Shown: positions 16,338-25,700, counted from the first letter of the stretch. The stretch: DNA of 64,000 nt from Paraburkholderia metrosideri (GCF_904848625.1 NZ_CAJHCP010000015.1:62001-126000), one strand, 5' to 3'. Numbers and translations are program-made. Notes: generated by a model from the letters alone, not told the origin.

Positions 16338-17072
16338 ATGGGACATGACGACAAACGGATCGCGCTGGTGAGCGGCGCAAACAAGGGCATTGGACTGGAG
16401 ATTGCGGGTTCACTCGCGCGAGCGGGGCTACGCGTCATGTTGGGCGCGCGCAACGCTGGCCTCGGTGAAGCGGCGGCTGCAAAATTGCGCAATGGCGGAT
16501 TCGACGTGCAATTCGTCGAACTCGACCTGACCAACGCGGCGACGCTTCAGTCCGCCGCGACCCATATTGAACGTGAATCCGGACGGCTCGATGTGCTGGT
16601 CAACAACGCGGGCATCACCGATCCGGCCGATGGTTCGCCAGGTAGCGCCAACCTCGACGCCGTGCGGCGCATCTTCGAAACGAATTTTATTGGCGCACTG
16701 GCGCTCACGCAGGCCATGCTGCCTTTGCTGCGCCGCTCCGGTGATGCGCGCATCGTCAACGTGTCGAGCGGACTCGGTTCGCTGACGTGGAACAGCGATC
16801 CGCAATGGGAGTTCGCGCGGGTCAAACTGATCGGCTACAACGCGTCGAAGGCTGCGCTGAACATGCTGACCGTGCAACTGGCGGATGAGTTGCGCGACAC
16901 GTCGATCAAGGTGAATGCCGCCGATCCCGGTTTTACGGCCACCGATCTGAACGGACATCGCGGCTATCAGACGGTCGAACAGGGCGCAGCGGAAGCGATC
17001 CGCCTCGCGCTGCTGCCCGCGGATGGACCCAGCGGCAAGTTTTTCAGCACGCAGGGCGAGAATCCCTGGTGA
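16338..17072 (+). CDS. Short-chain dehydrogenase/reductase
   Basis: Classical NAD(P)-dependent oxidoreductase of 244 residues resembling carbonyl reductases. Visible are the cofactor loop SGANKGIG at 12-19, NNAG at the end of strand 4, a serine in VNVSSG and the catalytic YNASK. Substrate is unknown. It is not obviously in an operon: a 344-bp gap separates it from the porin upstream, and the next gene is convergent. Confidence 0.85.
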   Translation: MGHDDKRIALVSGANKGIGLEIAGSLARAGLRVMLGARNAGLGEAAAAKLRNGGFDVQFVELDLTNAATLQSAATHIERESGRLDVLVNNAGITDPADGSPGSANLDAVRRIFETNFIGALALTQAMLPLLRRSGDARIVNVSSGLGSLTWNSDPQWEFARVKLIGYNASKAALNMLTVQLADELRDTSIKVNAADPGFTATDLNGHRGYQTVEQGAAEAIRLALLPADGPSGKFFSTQGENPW

Positions 17073-17083
17073 CGTATGCCACG

Positions 17084-17099
17084 CGGCGCATTAGCGCCG
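17084..17099. terminator. Hairpin between convergent SDR and tautomerase genes
   Basis: CGGCGC-ATTA-GCGCCG, a 6-bp stem in the 33-bp gap between two convergent stops. No T-run on either strand; a bidirectional end is possible. Confidence 0.35.
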
Positions 17100-17105
17100 T
17101 CGCAA

Positions 17106-17291
17106 TCACGCTTCGGACCACAAACGCCCGCCGGTCGCCCAGTTTTCGCGTTTCACTTCGGTGAGGATGATATCCACTGAGTTGGGTTCGACACCGAGTG
17201 AGTCGCAAGTCGCTTTGGTGATGGCTTCGACGAACTCGCGTTTCTGATCCAGCGAGCGGCCTTCGAAGAGTTCGATATGAAACGTGGGCAT
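17106..17291 (-). CDS. 4-oxalocrotonate tautomerase family protein
   Basis: Small 61-residue tautomerase. After removal of methionine the catalytic Pro1 of the family is exposed (MPTFHIELFEGRS). The size matches the short 4-OT subunits that form hexamers. It is on the same strand as, and 47 bp downstream of, the class II aldolase gene, so the two are probably co-transcribed. The natural substrate, an enol or keto acid, is unknown. A longer frame runs upstream through the aldolase gene, but that part is only its antiframe; the ATG at 17291 gives the true family start. Confidence 0.85.
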   Translation of the reverse strand: MPTFHIELFEGRSLDQKREFVEAITKATCDSLGVEPNSVDIILTEVKRENWATGGRLWSEA

Positions 17292-17338
17292 GACATGACT
17301 CCGTGCGGAAGTAGAGGGGTGAGAGACAGGGCGGAGAT

Positions 17339-18115
17339 TCAGTGCCGATAGGAGCGATCGATCCGGTCGAGCTTGCGCAGCAGCACGGGCCATTCGAGCC
17401 CACCCTCGACGGCGCCGCCGTCGAATAGTTGCTGCGCGGTGCGAGTGGCAACCGCTGCATCGGGCACGATCAGTTGCGCGCCGCATGCCTGCGCCTGCAA
17501 CTGGATCTCGCAGGCTTTGATCAGCGTCGCCATCAGCACATGGGCTTCGGCCACGGTGCGTCCGACCGTCAACGTGCCGTGATTGCGCAAAAGCATTGCG
17601 GGTTTGTCCGCGAGATGAGCGACGAGACGCTCGCCTTCGGCGGGCGTGAACGCGAGGCCTTCGTAGTCGTGATACGCGAGTTGCCGGTAAAAGCGCAGTG
17701 CGTGTTGCGACGCAGGCTGCAAACCGGCGGGCTGCGCAGAGACCGCGACGCCCGCTGTATTGTGCAGATGCATCACGCAAAATGCATCGGCGCGCGCCGC
17801 ATGAACCGCTGCGTGTAGCGCGAAGCCCGTTGCATTGACCGGATGTTCGCTGGCGCCGACGATGTTGCCCGCGATATCGATCTTCACGAGGTTCGACGCG
17901 CACACTTCATCGAACCCGAGGCCGAACGGGTTGATCAGAAAATGACCGGGTTCACCGGGTACGCTCGCCGAGATATGCGTATAGATCAGATCGTCCCAGC
18001 CGTTGAGCGCCGCGAGCCGGTAGGCGGCGGCGAGGTCGATGCGGGTCTGCTGTTCGGCATCGGAAAGCGGGCCGGTTTCGGCGAGTCGGGCTGCCGGTGT
18101 ATGGGTGAACGACAT
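17339..18115 (-). CDS. Class II aldolase/adducin family protein
   Basis: Zinc-dependent aldolase-fold enzyme, 258 residues. The metal-binding HxH in CVMHLHNTAG and the later histidine in LRNHGTLTVG are present. Family members include fuculose- and ribulose-phosphate aldolases as well as decarboxylases, and many proteobacterial members have unknown substrates. I chose the ATG at 18115, six bases after AGGAG; an earlier ATG at 18130 overlaps that ribosome site. The tautomerase gene follows, hinting that the pair handles a keto-acid or aldehyde. Confidence 0.85.
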   Translation of the reverse strand: MSFTHTPAARLAETGPLSDAEQQTRIDLAAAYRLAALNGWDDLIYTHISASVPGEPGHFLINPFGLGFDEVCASNLVKIDIAGNIVGASEHPVNATGFALHAAVHAARADAFCVMHLHNTAGVAVSAQPAGLQPASQHALRFYRQLAYHDYEGLAFTPAEGERLVAHLADKPAMLLRNHGTLTVGRTVAEAHVLMATLIKACEIQLQAQACGAQLIVPDAAVATRTAQQLFDGGAVEGGLEWPVLLRKLDRIDRSYRH

Positions 18116-18203
18116 GTTTGTCTCCTGCATTTGCCGGGTCGTCTGAGGCGGTTATCGGTCGGCTTGGGCTAAGCTGTTTGTACGCGGGGTGGACGTAGGC
18201 ATG

Positions 18204-19148
18204 TCATCGAACCCCAGGCTTTGCTGGTCCTGGCGGTAGTGCGATACGCCGCCCGAGCCATTGCACGCTCCACGTCGCGATGACGAAAGGCGCGGTCAGC
18301 GCCGGCCAGCCGAGCTGGGTGGCGGCCGCTTGCAGTACGACTGAAATGACGACGCCGCCGAGCATCGGCACGACGCCAACGTCAATCAGCGCGAGCGCCG
18401 TGAGCGCGCCGTTGAATCCTAACAGGCCGGCATCGAACGAGCCTGGCGATGCGTGCAGCAGCAGGTGCAGCGCGTTTGCAAGTGCCGCGCCGACGACTGC
18501 CGCGAATGCGTGTCGGCGTGATGCCACGGCAATCCCGATCAATACGAGCAGTCCCGGTAATGCACCCGACGCAAAGCCGGTTTGTGCGAAACCGGCGAGC
18601 AGAGCGCCGCCCCGTTGCAGCGCGTCAGATGTGAGCGCCGCGTGTGCCGCGTTCGCCGCTTGCGCCACGTGTATCTGGCCTGCGCCGGTTGGCGCGAGAT
18701 TGTTTGAGAGCATGGGCAGCCAGAGCCACGTGACGATCAGGCAGGGGCTCGAAAAATAGCCCATTCCACGCACGCGCAGCCAGCGCGACATCGGGTTGAG
18801 AAGCCACGCGGTGGCGGTGGCGGCGAGAATCGCCACGGCCGCCGCAGTCGCTGGATCGGCAATGAAACTGAACGCGGCAAGACCCGCAAGTGCGCCATTG
18901 AAGCCGTGCAGGCCAGAGCGAATCTCGTCTTCACGGGTTGGGTGGCCGCGATCGTCGGCCAGGATCGCGCTGACGTTCGCCGATATCGCGCCCATCAGCG
19001 CCGCACACGCGAGCCGTGGGTCGGCTAGCAACCACGCGGCGAGCAGACACGCGCCGGTGAATGCATTCGGTTGCAACACGATCTGGCCGAGGCTGCGCAA
19101 CAGCGTGCGCAACGTGGCAGACGACGTGTCGGCCGTCGCGGCGCGCAT
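18204..19148 (-). CDS. Urea transporter family membrane protein
   Basis: Inner-membrane channel-like protein of 314 residues with about ten hydrophobic segments in two repeated halves. The two GFNGAL motifs (SGLHGFNGALAG in the first half and GLLGFNGALTA in the second) and the preceding QPNAFTGACLL and LIGIA regions match bacterial Yut-type urea transporters, which facilitate urea diffusion. No urease genes are nearby. The start is uncertain: the ATG at 19148 has no clear ribosome site, and upstream in-frame ATGs exist up to 19361. Small amides may be alternative substrates. Confidence 0.72.
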   Translation of the reverse strand: MRAATADTSSATLRTLLRSLGQIVLQPNAFTGACLLAAWLLADPRLACAALMGAISANVSAILADDRGHPTREDEIRSGLHGFNGALAGLAAFSFIADPATAAAVAILAATATAWLLNPMSRWLRVRGMGYFSSPCLIVTWLWLPMLSNNLAPTGAGQIHVAQAANAAHAALTSDALQRGGALLAGFAQTGFASGALPGLLVLIGIAVASRRHAFAAVVGAALANALHLLLHASPGSFDAGLLGFNGALTALALIDVGVVPMLGGVVISVVLQAAATQLGWPALTAPFVIATWSVQWLGRRIALPPGPAKPGVR

Positions 19149-19507
19149 GATCGAAGGGCGGGGTGAGGTGGTGTCGATGATGATGAGCGCGTGTATTGAT
19201 CGAGAGTGCCTGCGAGTCTGCAACGTGAGTCCACACGCGGTCCGGATTAAGCACATGCGTGGATGCATGTCATGAAAGCGGCGTGACGAACGATGCAGTG
19301 GCGCAGACGCTAAAGCAGAACCGCGAGCATAGGGCACTGGAACGCGCGAGCCATCGCCCATCGTTGATAGTGACTATTTGCAACAACTGCTTCAAGCGTC
19401 ACTACGTTACCGACCCAACACAGCCACGATGGCGACTCGAAAGCTTTCCGGCTAGGATATGAAAAAAAACGGCTTACAAAACACCCTGTTTCGCGAGGGA
19501 GACAGCA
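19149..19507. other. 359-bp region between divergent urea transporter and DUF1089 genes
   Basis: No supported gene, repeat or RNA. It carries the divergent promoters. GCGAGGGAGACAGCA before 19508 holds the ribosome site of the DUF1089 gene. Confidence 0.45.
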
Positions 19508-20062
19508 ATGCGTGAACTACGATGGGCATCGGAAGAGGGCGACGGCATCGAACATCTTGCGTTCGGTCCTCGCGAAAACGGCTTCGCAGTGGAAAGCGCA
19601 CTGGTTGGGCAACGTGAGGGCAACCCGTATGGTCTCTACTACCGGCTGCGCTGCGACGAACAATGGCGTACGCGCTATGCGTGGCTGAAAATCGTCGGCG
19701 GCGGCGAACTCGAATTGCATGGCGACGGCGAAGGCCATTGGCGTAACGGCGATGGCGTCGTGCTGAGCGAGATCGAAGGCTGCATCGACATTGATATTGC
19801 TGCCACCCCGTTCACCAATACGCTGCCAATCCGTCGGCTGCAACTGGCCGAAGGCGAGCGCAAGCCTATTTCGGTGGCCTTTATTTCCACGCCCGATTTG
19901 CAGGTGACCCGCGCCGAACAGGCGTATTCGTGTATCGGCTTAAATCGCGAATATCGCTACGAGGGCATTTTTCGCAATTTCGCCGCGAATCTGACGGTGG
20001 ATAACGACGGCCTCGTGATCGACTACCCGACCTTGTTCACACGGTTGCCGCTCACTCATTGA
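19508..20062 (+). CDS. Putative glycolipid-binding protein (DUF1089)
   Basis: Cytosolic 184-residue protein matching the DUF1089/PF06475 family, whose structure resembles lipoprotein-localisation folds and which is described as putatively glycolipid-binding. No signal peptide is visible. GAGGGAGAC precedes the ATG. Its last 11 bp overlap the 3' end of the convergent alpha/beta hydrolase gene. The biochemical role is not known. Confidence 0.75.
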   Translation: MRELRWASEEGDGIEHLAFGPRENGFAVESALVGQREGNPYGLYYRLRCDEQWRTRYAWLKIVGGGELELHGDGEGHWRNGDGVVLSEIEGCIDIDIAATPFTNTLPIRRLQLAEGERKPISVAFISTPDLQVTRAEQAYSCIGLNREYRYEGIFRNFAANLTVDNDGLVIDYPTLFTRLPLTH

Positions 20063-20996
20063 CCGCAGTCGGTGTCGATGCGCCGGGTTCGCCGGCATCC
20101 GTTCGATGCTGTTGAACGAAGTGTTCGATGTCCGCCGCAATGCGCGCGGGCTCGCGCAACACGACCCAATGGCCGGCGTCGATTTCAATGCGTTGATACG
20201 CGCCGAGCCAGCCCTCCAGTCCGAGCGACAACTCAGGTCCGACATAGCGGTCGCGCAACGGCACGATGAATTGCACCGGCGCATGCGCGTGGCGCGAGCG
20301 CGGCCGCAGCAATGTGTCGATGAAATTTGCGCGGTAAAGATTCAGACCGTTGATCGCATTTCGCGTCTGCGCGGGGTCATGCGACACGCGTACGTTCTCG
20401 GTGATGCGCAGCCACAGCGGCCACAGGCGCGCACCGCCCGCGCGCCACACCAGTTCGGGCAGCCACGGCAGATGAAAAAAGAAGATGTACCAGGATTTGA
20501 GCGTCTGCCGGATACCGCTGCCGAACGAACGTCTGGCGCCGCTGACCGTCTCGCCTGATGAATCGCCTTTACCGCCACGCAGGCCTTGCGCCGCATGATC
20601 GAGGCAGGGTCCGGAGATCGACGTATACGACGCAATGCGGCCTTTGAACGCGGAGTCGGTCACCGCTTCCCAACTTTGAATCGAGCCCCAATCGTGCCCG
20701 ACCAGGTGAAAGGGCTGTGCGCCACAAGTGGCGTCGGCGACCGCTGCCAGATCGGCGGCGAGACGTTCGAGCCGGTAGGCACTGCGCGTGGCGGGCGCTT
20801 CGGACGCGCCCGCGCCGCGCACGTCGTACGTAATCACACGAAAGCGCGCGTCGAGCAACGCGCGCACCGGTTCCCACACCGTTGCCGAATCGGGGTAACC
20901 GTGCACCAGCACGATCGGCGGTGCGTCTCGCGGTCCACTCACGTAGACCGCGAGACGCACGTCGCCGGCCTCGACCGACAGCGTGTCGCGTATCAC
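20052..20996 (-). CDS. Alpha/beta hydrolase, epoxide-hydrolase-like
   Basis: 314-residue alpha/beta hydrolase. The oxyanion-hole HGYP is at 32-35, and the nucleophile elbow GHDWG puts an aspartate, D102, rather than serine in the attacking position, as in epoxide hydrolases and haloalkane dehalogenases. A C-terminal histidine in DAGHWVV completes the triad. It is last in a minus-strand operon, and its ATG overlaps the stop of the upstream PF10118 gene by four bases. Together with the monooxygenase it could open an epoxide or process an oxidised lipid; the substrate is unknown. Confidence 0.82.
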   Translation of the reverse strand: MIRDTLSVEAGDVRLAVYVSGPRDAPPIVLVHGYPDSATVWEPVRALLDARFRVITYDVRGAGASEAPATRSAYRLERLAADLAAVADATCGAQPFHLVGHDWGSIQSWEAVTDSAFKGRIASYTSISGPCLDHAAQGLRGGKGDSSGETVSGARRSFGSGIRQTLKSWYIFFFHLPWLPELVWRAGGARLWPLWLRITENVRVSHDPAQTRNAINGLNLYRANFIDTLLRPRSRHAHAPVQFIVPLRDRYVGPELSLGLEGWLGAYQRIEIDAGHWVVLREPARIAADIEHFVQQHRTDAGEPGASTPTAVNE

Positions 20997-21874
20997 GCAG
21001 CCGCCTGCACGCCGCGCCGCGTGGCCTTGCGCGCGCTCGGCGTGGCCGCGTTGGTGGCGTCGACCGCGGCAACCAGGGCGTCGATCCGCGCGAGTTGCGC
21101 ACGATTATCGTGATCCCACGGGTGAAAGCCCGGCCTGAAAAAGCTCAGCCAGTCGCCGGCAATACGTGGAAACACGCCATGACGCGGGCCATAAAGATAC
21201 TTCACGACACGCCACATGCCGCGAATATGGCCGCCCCGTTTGCGGTCGGCGATGATCAGACGCACGTGGTAGTCGAACACGATCAGCCAGAACATCACGG
21301 TGGTAGTCAGCATGGTGCCGGCGCGCAGCAGATAGCGGCCGGGACCGGGCTTCAGCACAGTGTTCCAGACGTCGTAGGAAACGGACTTGTGTTCGGTTTC
21401 CTCGAGCGCATGCCAGGTCCACATCTGCGTATAGCCTTCAACCGAACCGCCGATGCGTGACGAGTCCTCCAGCAGCAAACTGGCCAGCATCGCCGTGTAG
21501 TGTTCCAGGCAGACGGTGACCGCGAGCTGATACGAAGGCGGCAGGATCTTGCGGCCGAAGTTGAGCATCGCCCACAACCGCCTATCCAGCTTGTGCGCAG
21601 GTAAGCCGGCTTCCTGCAGCAGATCGTTGTATTCGACGTGCTCGCGCGTATGCATCGCTTCCTGTCCGATGAAGCCGAGCACCTGCTTCTTCAGTTCGGG
21701 GTCGTCGATCTGATCGCGGTAGTGGCGCACGCTGTCCATGAAAAAGCGTTCACCGGCCGGAAACAGCAACGATAGCGAGTTGAAGAAATGCGTGACATGC
21801 GAGCCTTGCACGTGCCAGTCACAGGCACGTTCTTTCGGCAAATTGAAACGGAGGTCGCGGCGAACGGGCATCAT
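20993..21874 (-). CDS. Predicted metal-dependent hydrolase (PF10118/COG3687)
   Basis: 293-residue protein of the PF10118 family. Conserved acidic/histidine clusters, QEAMHTREHVEYN and ALEETEHKSVSYDVW, look like a di-metal site of ferritin-like helical type. A hydrophobic stretch near residues 185-205 (TMLTTTVMFWLIVFDY) suggests membrane contact. The gene sits between an SDR and an alpha/beta hydrolase in an operon headed by a flavin monooxygenase. Function is unproven; a fatty-acid or steroid related role is only suggested by company. Confidence 0.75.
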   Translation of the reverse strand: MMPVRRDLRFNLPKERACDWHVQGSHVTHFFNSLSLLFPAGERFFMDSVRHYRDQIDDPELKKQVLGFIGQEAMHTREHVEYNDLLQEAGLPAHKLDRRLWAMLNFGRKILPPSYQLAVTVCLEHYTAMLASLLLEDSSRIGGSVEGYTQMWTWHALEETEHKSVSYDVWNTVLKPGPGRYLLRAGTMLTTTVMFWLIVFDYHVRLIIADRKRGGHIRGMWRVVKYLYGPRHGVFPRIAGDWLSFFRPGFHPWDHDNRAQLARIDALVAAVDATNAATPSARKATRRGVQAAA

Positions 21875-21986
21875 GGCCTTTCTCCCTGTGATCTTCTGTT
21901 GACGGCTGATTGTGCGGTGGGCATTGCGCGTGGTCTGGCCGTTGGTGAAGCGCGGCGCAGCGGATGCCGCGCACGCATTGACCGGT

Positions 21987-22895
21987 TCACGCGCGCTTTG
22001 CGTCGACCTGCGCCGCGCGTCGCGCGCGCTTCTCCGCGATGCGCTTCAGCCGGCGTGTTTGCATCACGACCAGCGCCTGATAAGCCGCCGGTAACGTGCG
22101 CGCCAGCCAGTCGGCGGCTCGCGCATCACGCCCGATCAGCACGCGCCGTCTGTTTCTGCGCACGCCGTCGAGAATCACGCGCGCAGCTTCGTCGGCGGTG
22201 GTGATGAAGAACTTCTCGAAGTCGTCTTTACCCTGTTGTTCGTTTTCGAGCATGAAGCCGACCATGTTCGACGCAATGCGGCTCGATTGCGCGATGGACG
22301 TGCGGATGCCGCCCGGATGCACGCAAGTCGCCGACACACCGCACTTCATCAGGTCGAGTTCCTGACGCAGCGCTTCGGTGAAACCGCGCACGGCGAATTT
22401 GGTCGCGTTATAACCGCTCATGCCGGGTTGCGAGAACAGGCCGAAGACACTCGACGTATTGACGATATGCCCCGCACCGGACGCCTTCAGATGCGGCAGG
22501 AACGCTTTGGTCCCATGCACCACGCCCCAGAAGTTGATGCCGACAATCCACTCGAGATCCGCATATTCCATTCCTTCAATCGTGCTCGACAGCGCCACGC
22601 CCGCGTTGTTGAACACGAGATTGACGCGGTCATGTTCAGCGACCGTTTCGGCGGCCCAGTCGAACATGGCCGCGCGGTCCGCGACATCGAGCACGCGGGT
22701 CGTGATGCGCAGCGGCGAGCCGACGATCTGCGGAGCCACCGCCCGCGCGAGTTGCGCGGTTTCGGCGAGGCTCGCCGCATTGCGGTCGGCGAGCGCGAGG
22801 TGGCAGCCTTCGCGCGCCAACTGGATCGCGAGCGAACGGCCCATGCCCGAACCCGCGCCGGTAATGGCGGCTACTTTGTCGGTGAAGTTCTTCAT
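21987..22895 (-). CDS. SDR family oxidoreductase
   Basis: NAD(P)-dependent classical SDR of 302 residues with TGAGSGMG near residues 14-21, NNAG, a serine in VNTSSV and the catalytic YNATK. The arginine/alanine-rich C-terminal tail (LKRIAEKRARRAAQ) is common in SDRs acting with membrane-associated lipid enzymes. It lies 66 bp downstream of the monooxygenase gene and 112 bp upstream of the PF10118 gene, all minus strand. It probably oxidises or reduces an alcohol/ketone in the same route. Confidence 0.83.
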   Translation of the reverse strand: MKNFTDKVAAITGAGSGMGRSLAIQLAREGCHLALADRNAASLAETAQLARAVAPQIVGSPLRITTRVLDVADRAAMFDWAAETVAEHDRVNLVFNNAGVALSSTIEGMEYADLEWIVGINFWGVVHGTKAFLPHLKASGAGHIVNTSSVFGLFSQPGMSGYNATKFAVRGFTEALRQELDLMKCGVSATCVHPGGIRTSIAQSSRIASNMVGFMLENEQQGKDDFEKFFITTADEAARVILDGVRRNRRRVLIGRDARAADWLARTLPAAYQALVVMQTRRLKRIAEKRARRAAQVDAKRA

Positions 22896-22961
22896 TGGCT
22901 TATCTCCTGTCCTCTCTGAACGGTGCCTGTCCTGTCGTTGTCGTTATGTTCTGGATGTTCT

Positions 22962-24569
22962 TCAGGTCGCTTCCGCCGATGTCGTGGCATTGCCGCGTGC
23001 GTGGGCCTGCGTGGCGTGCTGCTGTGCGCCCGGATAAGCGCCGGCCGGTTCCGGCGCGCTCGCATAAGCGAGGTAGTCGTCCATGCTGAAGGTGCTGGTG
23101 GCCTGCCGGAATCTGTACGCAAAGCCTGGCCACAGCGTGGTGTTCCTGCCGGTTTTCGGATCGAGGTACCAGCTCTTGCAGCCACCTGTCGACCAGATCG
23201 CACGGCCGAGTTTCTGCTGGATCTGCTCGTTGTACGTGCGCTCTACGTGTGGACGCACTTCGATAGCGTCGGCGCGTTCGTCGCGCATTGTCTTCAGCGC
23301 CTGCAAAATGTATTCGACCTGCGACTCGATCATGAACACCATCGAGTTATGGCCAAGACCGGTGTTCGGTCCCACGATCATGAAGAAGTTCGGATAGCCA
23401 GGCAAGGTCGTACCGAGGTAAGCATGCGCACCGTCGCGCCATGTATCGACGATATCGACGCCGCCGCGGCCGCGCACCACGCCGGCCGGAAACGGATCGG
23501 CCACCTGAAAGCCGGTGCCGAAGATCAGGCAGTCGGCGGGATGGCGCACGCCGTCGGTCGTGACGATCGCGTCTTCTTCGACGCGCGCAATGCCGGTCGT
23601 CGTCACCGCTACGTTCTGCCGCGAGACGGCCGGGAAGTAGTCGTTCGAAATCAGAATGCGCTTGCAGCCCATCGTGTAATTGGGCGTGAGCGTGGCGCGC
23701 AATTGCGGGTCGGGCACCTGGCGGCGCAGATGCCGTTCGGCGACTTTCTGCGCAGTCTTCATCAGCGATGGATGAATTGCGAAACCAAACGCGCGCGATT
23801 CGAGCATGCAATACAGTGCCGAGCGCATGATCTTCTGCGTGAACGGCAGATGTTTGAACAGCCACTGTTCGAGCGGCTTCAGCGGGCGGTCGGCTTTCGG
23901 CATGATCCACGGCGGCGTGCGCTGGAACAGGTCCAGATGCGCGACGCGCGGCGCGATTTGCGGCACGAACTGGATCGCGCTCGCGCCGGTGCCGATGACC
24001 GCGACGCGCTTGCCTTCGAGCGCATACGCGTGATCCCAGTGCTGCGAATGGAAGGTTTTGCCCTTGAAGTTTTCAATGCCGGGAATGTCCGGTAGCGCCG
24101 CGCGCGACAGGCCGCCCATGCCCGAGATCAGCACGCGCGCCGACCACTGCTGGCCGTTCGCGAAGGTCAGTTGCCAGCGGTGACGGGTTTCGTCGTAAGT
24201 CGCGCTGGCCAGTTCATGGCCGAAGCGCAGGTGCCGCTGAATGCCGAAGCGCTGCGTGCACGCTTCGAGGTAAGCGCGAATTTCCGGCTGACGCGCGAAC
24301 ATGCGCGTCCAGTTCGGATTCGGGGCGAAGGAGAACGAATAGACGTGCGATTGAACGTCACAGGCGCAACCGGGGTAATGGTTGTCGCGCCATGTGCCGC
24401 CCACGGAATCGGCTTTTTCGGCGATGACGAAATCGGTGATGCCAGCCTGCCGCAGGCGGATTGCCATGCCGAGACCGGCAAAACCCGAGCCGATGATCGC
24501 GATATCGGTGTCGACAGGCGCAGACGCGTGGGGCGCGGGGGCGTCGTGGGGCAGCATGCGTGCGTTCAT
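22962..24569 (-). CDS. Flavin monooxygenase, Baeyer-Villiger type
   Basis: FAD- and NADPH-binding monooxygenase of 535 residues. It carries two Rossmann loops, GSGFAGLG near residue 27 and GTGASA in the middle, and the Baeyer-Villiger fingerprint FxGxxxHxxxW as FKGKTFHSQHW. Such enzymes insert oxygen next to ketones or oxidise heteroatoms. GGAG lies eight bases before the ATG at 24569; the frame is open further upstream without a start signal. It heads the operon BVMO-SDR-PF10118-hydrolase, an arrangement reminiscent of the mycobacterial mymA region (established for that genus; the comparison here is inference). Confidence 0.88.
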   Translation of the reverse strand: MNARMLPHDAPAPHASAPVDTDIAIIGSGFAGLGMAIRLRQAGITDFVIAEKADSVGGTWRDNHYPGCACDVQSHVYSFSFAPNPNWTRMFARQPEIRAYLEACTQRFGIQRHLRFGHELASATYDETRHRWQLTFANGQQWSARVLISGMGGLSRAALPDIPGIENFKGKTFHSQHWDHAYALEGKRVAVIGTGASAIQFVPQIAPRVAHLDLFQRTPPWIMPKADRPLKPLEQWLFKHLPFTQKIMRSALYCMLESRAFGFAIHPSLMKTAQKVAERHLRRQVPDPQLRATLTPNYTMGCKRILISNDYFPAVSRQNVAVTTTGIARVEEDAIVTTDGVRHPADCLIFGTGFQVADPFPAGVVRGRGGVDIVDTWRDGAHAYLGTTLPGYPNFFMIVGPNTGLGHNSMVFMIESQVEYILQALKTMRDERADAIEVRPHVERTYNEQIQQKLGRAIWSTGGCKSWYLDPKTGRNTTLWPGFAYRFRQATSTFSMDDYLAYASAPEPAGAYPGAQQHATQAHARGNATTSAEAT

Positions 24570-24707
24570 CCGATCCGTCTCCTTTTTTACCGTCTTAACT
24601 GTTACATTGGTTGATGTAACAATAGAGACTGGAAACGAATGACGCAAGAAGCCCGTTAGACCCCCGACTCTAAGTGCTCCGGCGCCCGTTGCCTATCGCC
24701 ATGGGAT

Positions 24708-25700
24708 TCACTGGGCCGTGAGCGCCGCCGCGACTTGCGGGCTTTGCCAGAGGTTGTCCCTGACGGTAATTTTCTGCGGAATCAGGTGCGCGCCGTAGAA
24801 CGCATCGGCAACGTTCTGCTGCGCGCGCACGATCTCGTCCGAGACAGCGGTGGTGCCATAGGGGTAGCGCCGCACCCAGGTTTCGACCAGTTTCGGGTCG
24901 AGGCCGACCTGCGGCGCGATCAGTGCAGAAGTTTCCACTGGATGTGCATTGACCCAGAGGCCGGTGGTACGCAACTGTCCGAGAATCGCGCCTACCACAT
25001 CGGCATGCTGCTGCGCGAAGTCGCGAGTGGCTTCGTAGAAGTTGTAAGGACTGTTGAGATCGGCATAGTCGGTCAACGTGCGGGCCTTCAGCGCCTGTTG
25101 CGCGGACGCATAGTACGGATCCCAGATGACCCACGCGTCGACGGTGCCGCTTTCGAAGGCGGCGCGTGCGTCGGCGGGGGCGAGATAGACCGGGCGGATG
25201 TCGGCGTATTGCAGGCCTGCTTTCTTCAGTGCTTCGAGCAGCAGATAGTTCGAACTCGAACCCTTTTGCAGCGCGACGCGTTTGCCTTTCAGATCGGCCA
25301 CGTTGCGCAGCGTCGAATCGCTTTTGACGAGGATCGCCTCGGAATGGCGTCCGGCGGGTTCCGCGCCCACGTACACGAAGCGAACGCCACCGGCTTGCGC
25401 AAAAACGGGCGGCGGCGCGCCGGTATAGCCGAAGTCGATGCTGTTGGCGTTCAATGCCTCGAGCAATTGCGGGCCGGCGGGGAATTCAAACCATTTGATG
25501 CTATAGCCGAGCGGTTTGAGTTTTTCGTCGAGCGAACCTTGGGCTTTGAGGATCGCAAGCAGGCCTGACTTCTGGTAGCCAATGCGCAGAACTTTGGCGG
25601 GCTCGCTGCTGTTGCTATTTTGGGCCGTGGCGCCCAGCGCGGTGAAAGCAGCGAGTAGTGCGGCAGTGACGTGTAGCGAAAAGCGAAGGGGGCGAGTCAT
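24708..25700 (-). CDS. Aliphatic sulfonate/taurine-type ABC transporter substrate-binding protein
   Basis: Periplasmic binding protein of the SsuA/TauA family, 330 residues. The signal peptide is residues 1-26 ending in GATA before QNSNSS. The mature part begins with LRIGYQKSGLLAILKAQG, the family's usual first strand, and has YTGAPPPVFAQAGG and LQKGSSSNYLLL in the ligand cleft. GGAG precedes the ATG by eight bases. No SsuB ATPase or SsuC permease is adjacent, so it is an orphan receptor or uses a permease coded elsewhere. It is on the same strand as the monooxygenase operon, 138 bp upstream of it. Confidence 0.87.
   Translation of the reverse strand: MTRPLRFSLHVTAALLAAFTALGATAQNSNSSEPAKVLRIGYQKSGLLAILKAQGSLDEKLKPLGYSIKWFEFPAGPQLLEALNANSIDFGYTGAPPPVFAQAGGVRFVYVGAEPAGRHSEAILVKSDSTLRNVADLKGKRVALQKGSSSNYLLLEALKKAGLQYADIRPVYLAPADARAAFESGTVDAWVIWDPYYASAQQALKARTLTDYADLNSPYNFYEATRDFAQQHADVVGAILGQLRTTGLWVNAHPVETSALIAPQVGLDPKLVETWVRRYPYGTTAVSDEIVRAQQNVADAFYGAHLIPQKITVRDNLWQSPQVAAALTAQ

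Noticed and set aside
17292..17903. Upstream extension of the tautomerase frame into the aldolase gene
   Set aside because: Only the last 61 codons match the tautomerase family; the rest is antiframe and would bury the catalytic Pro1.
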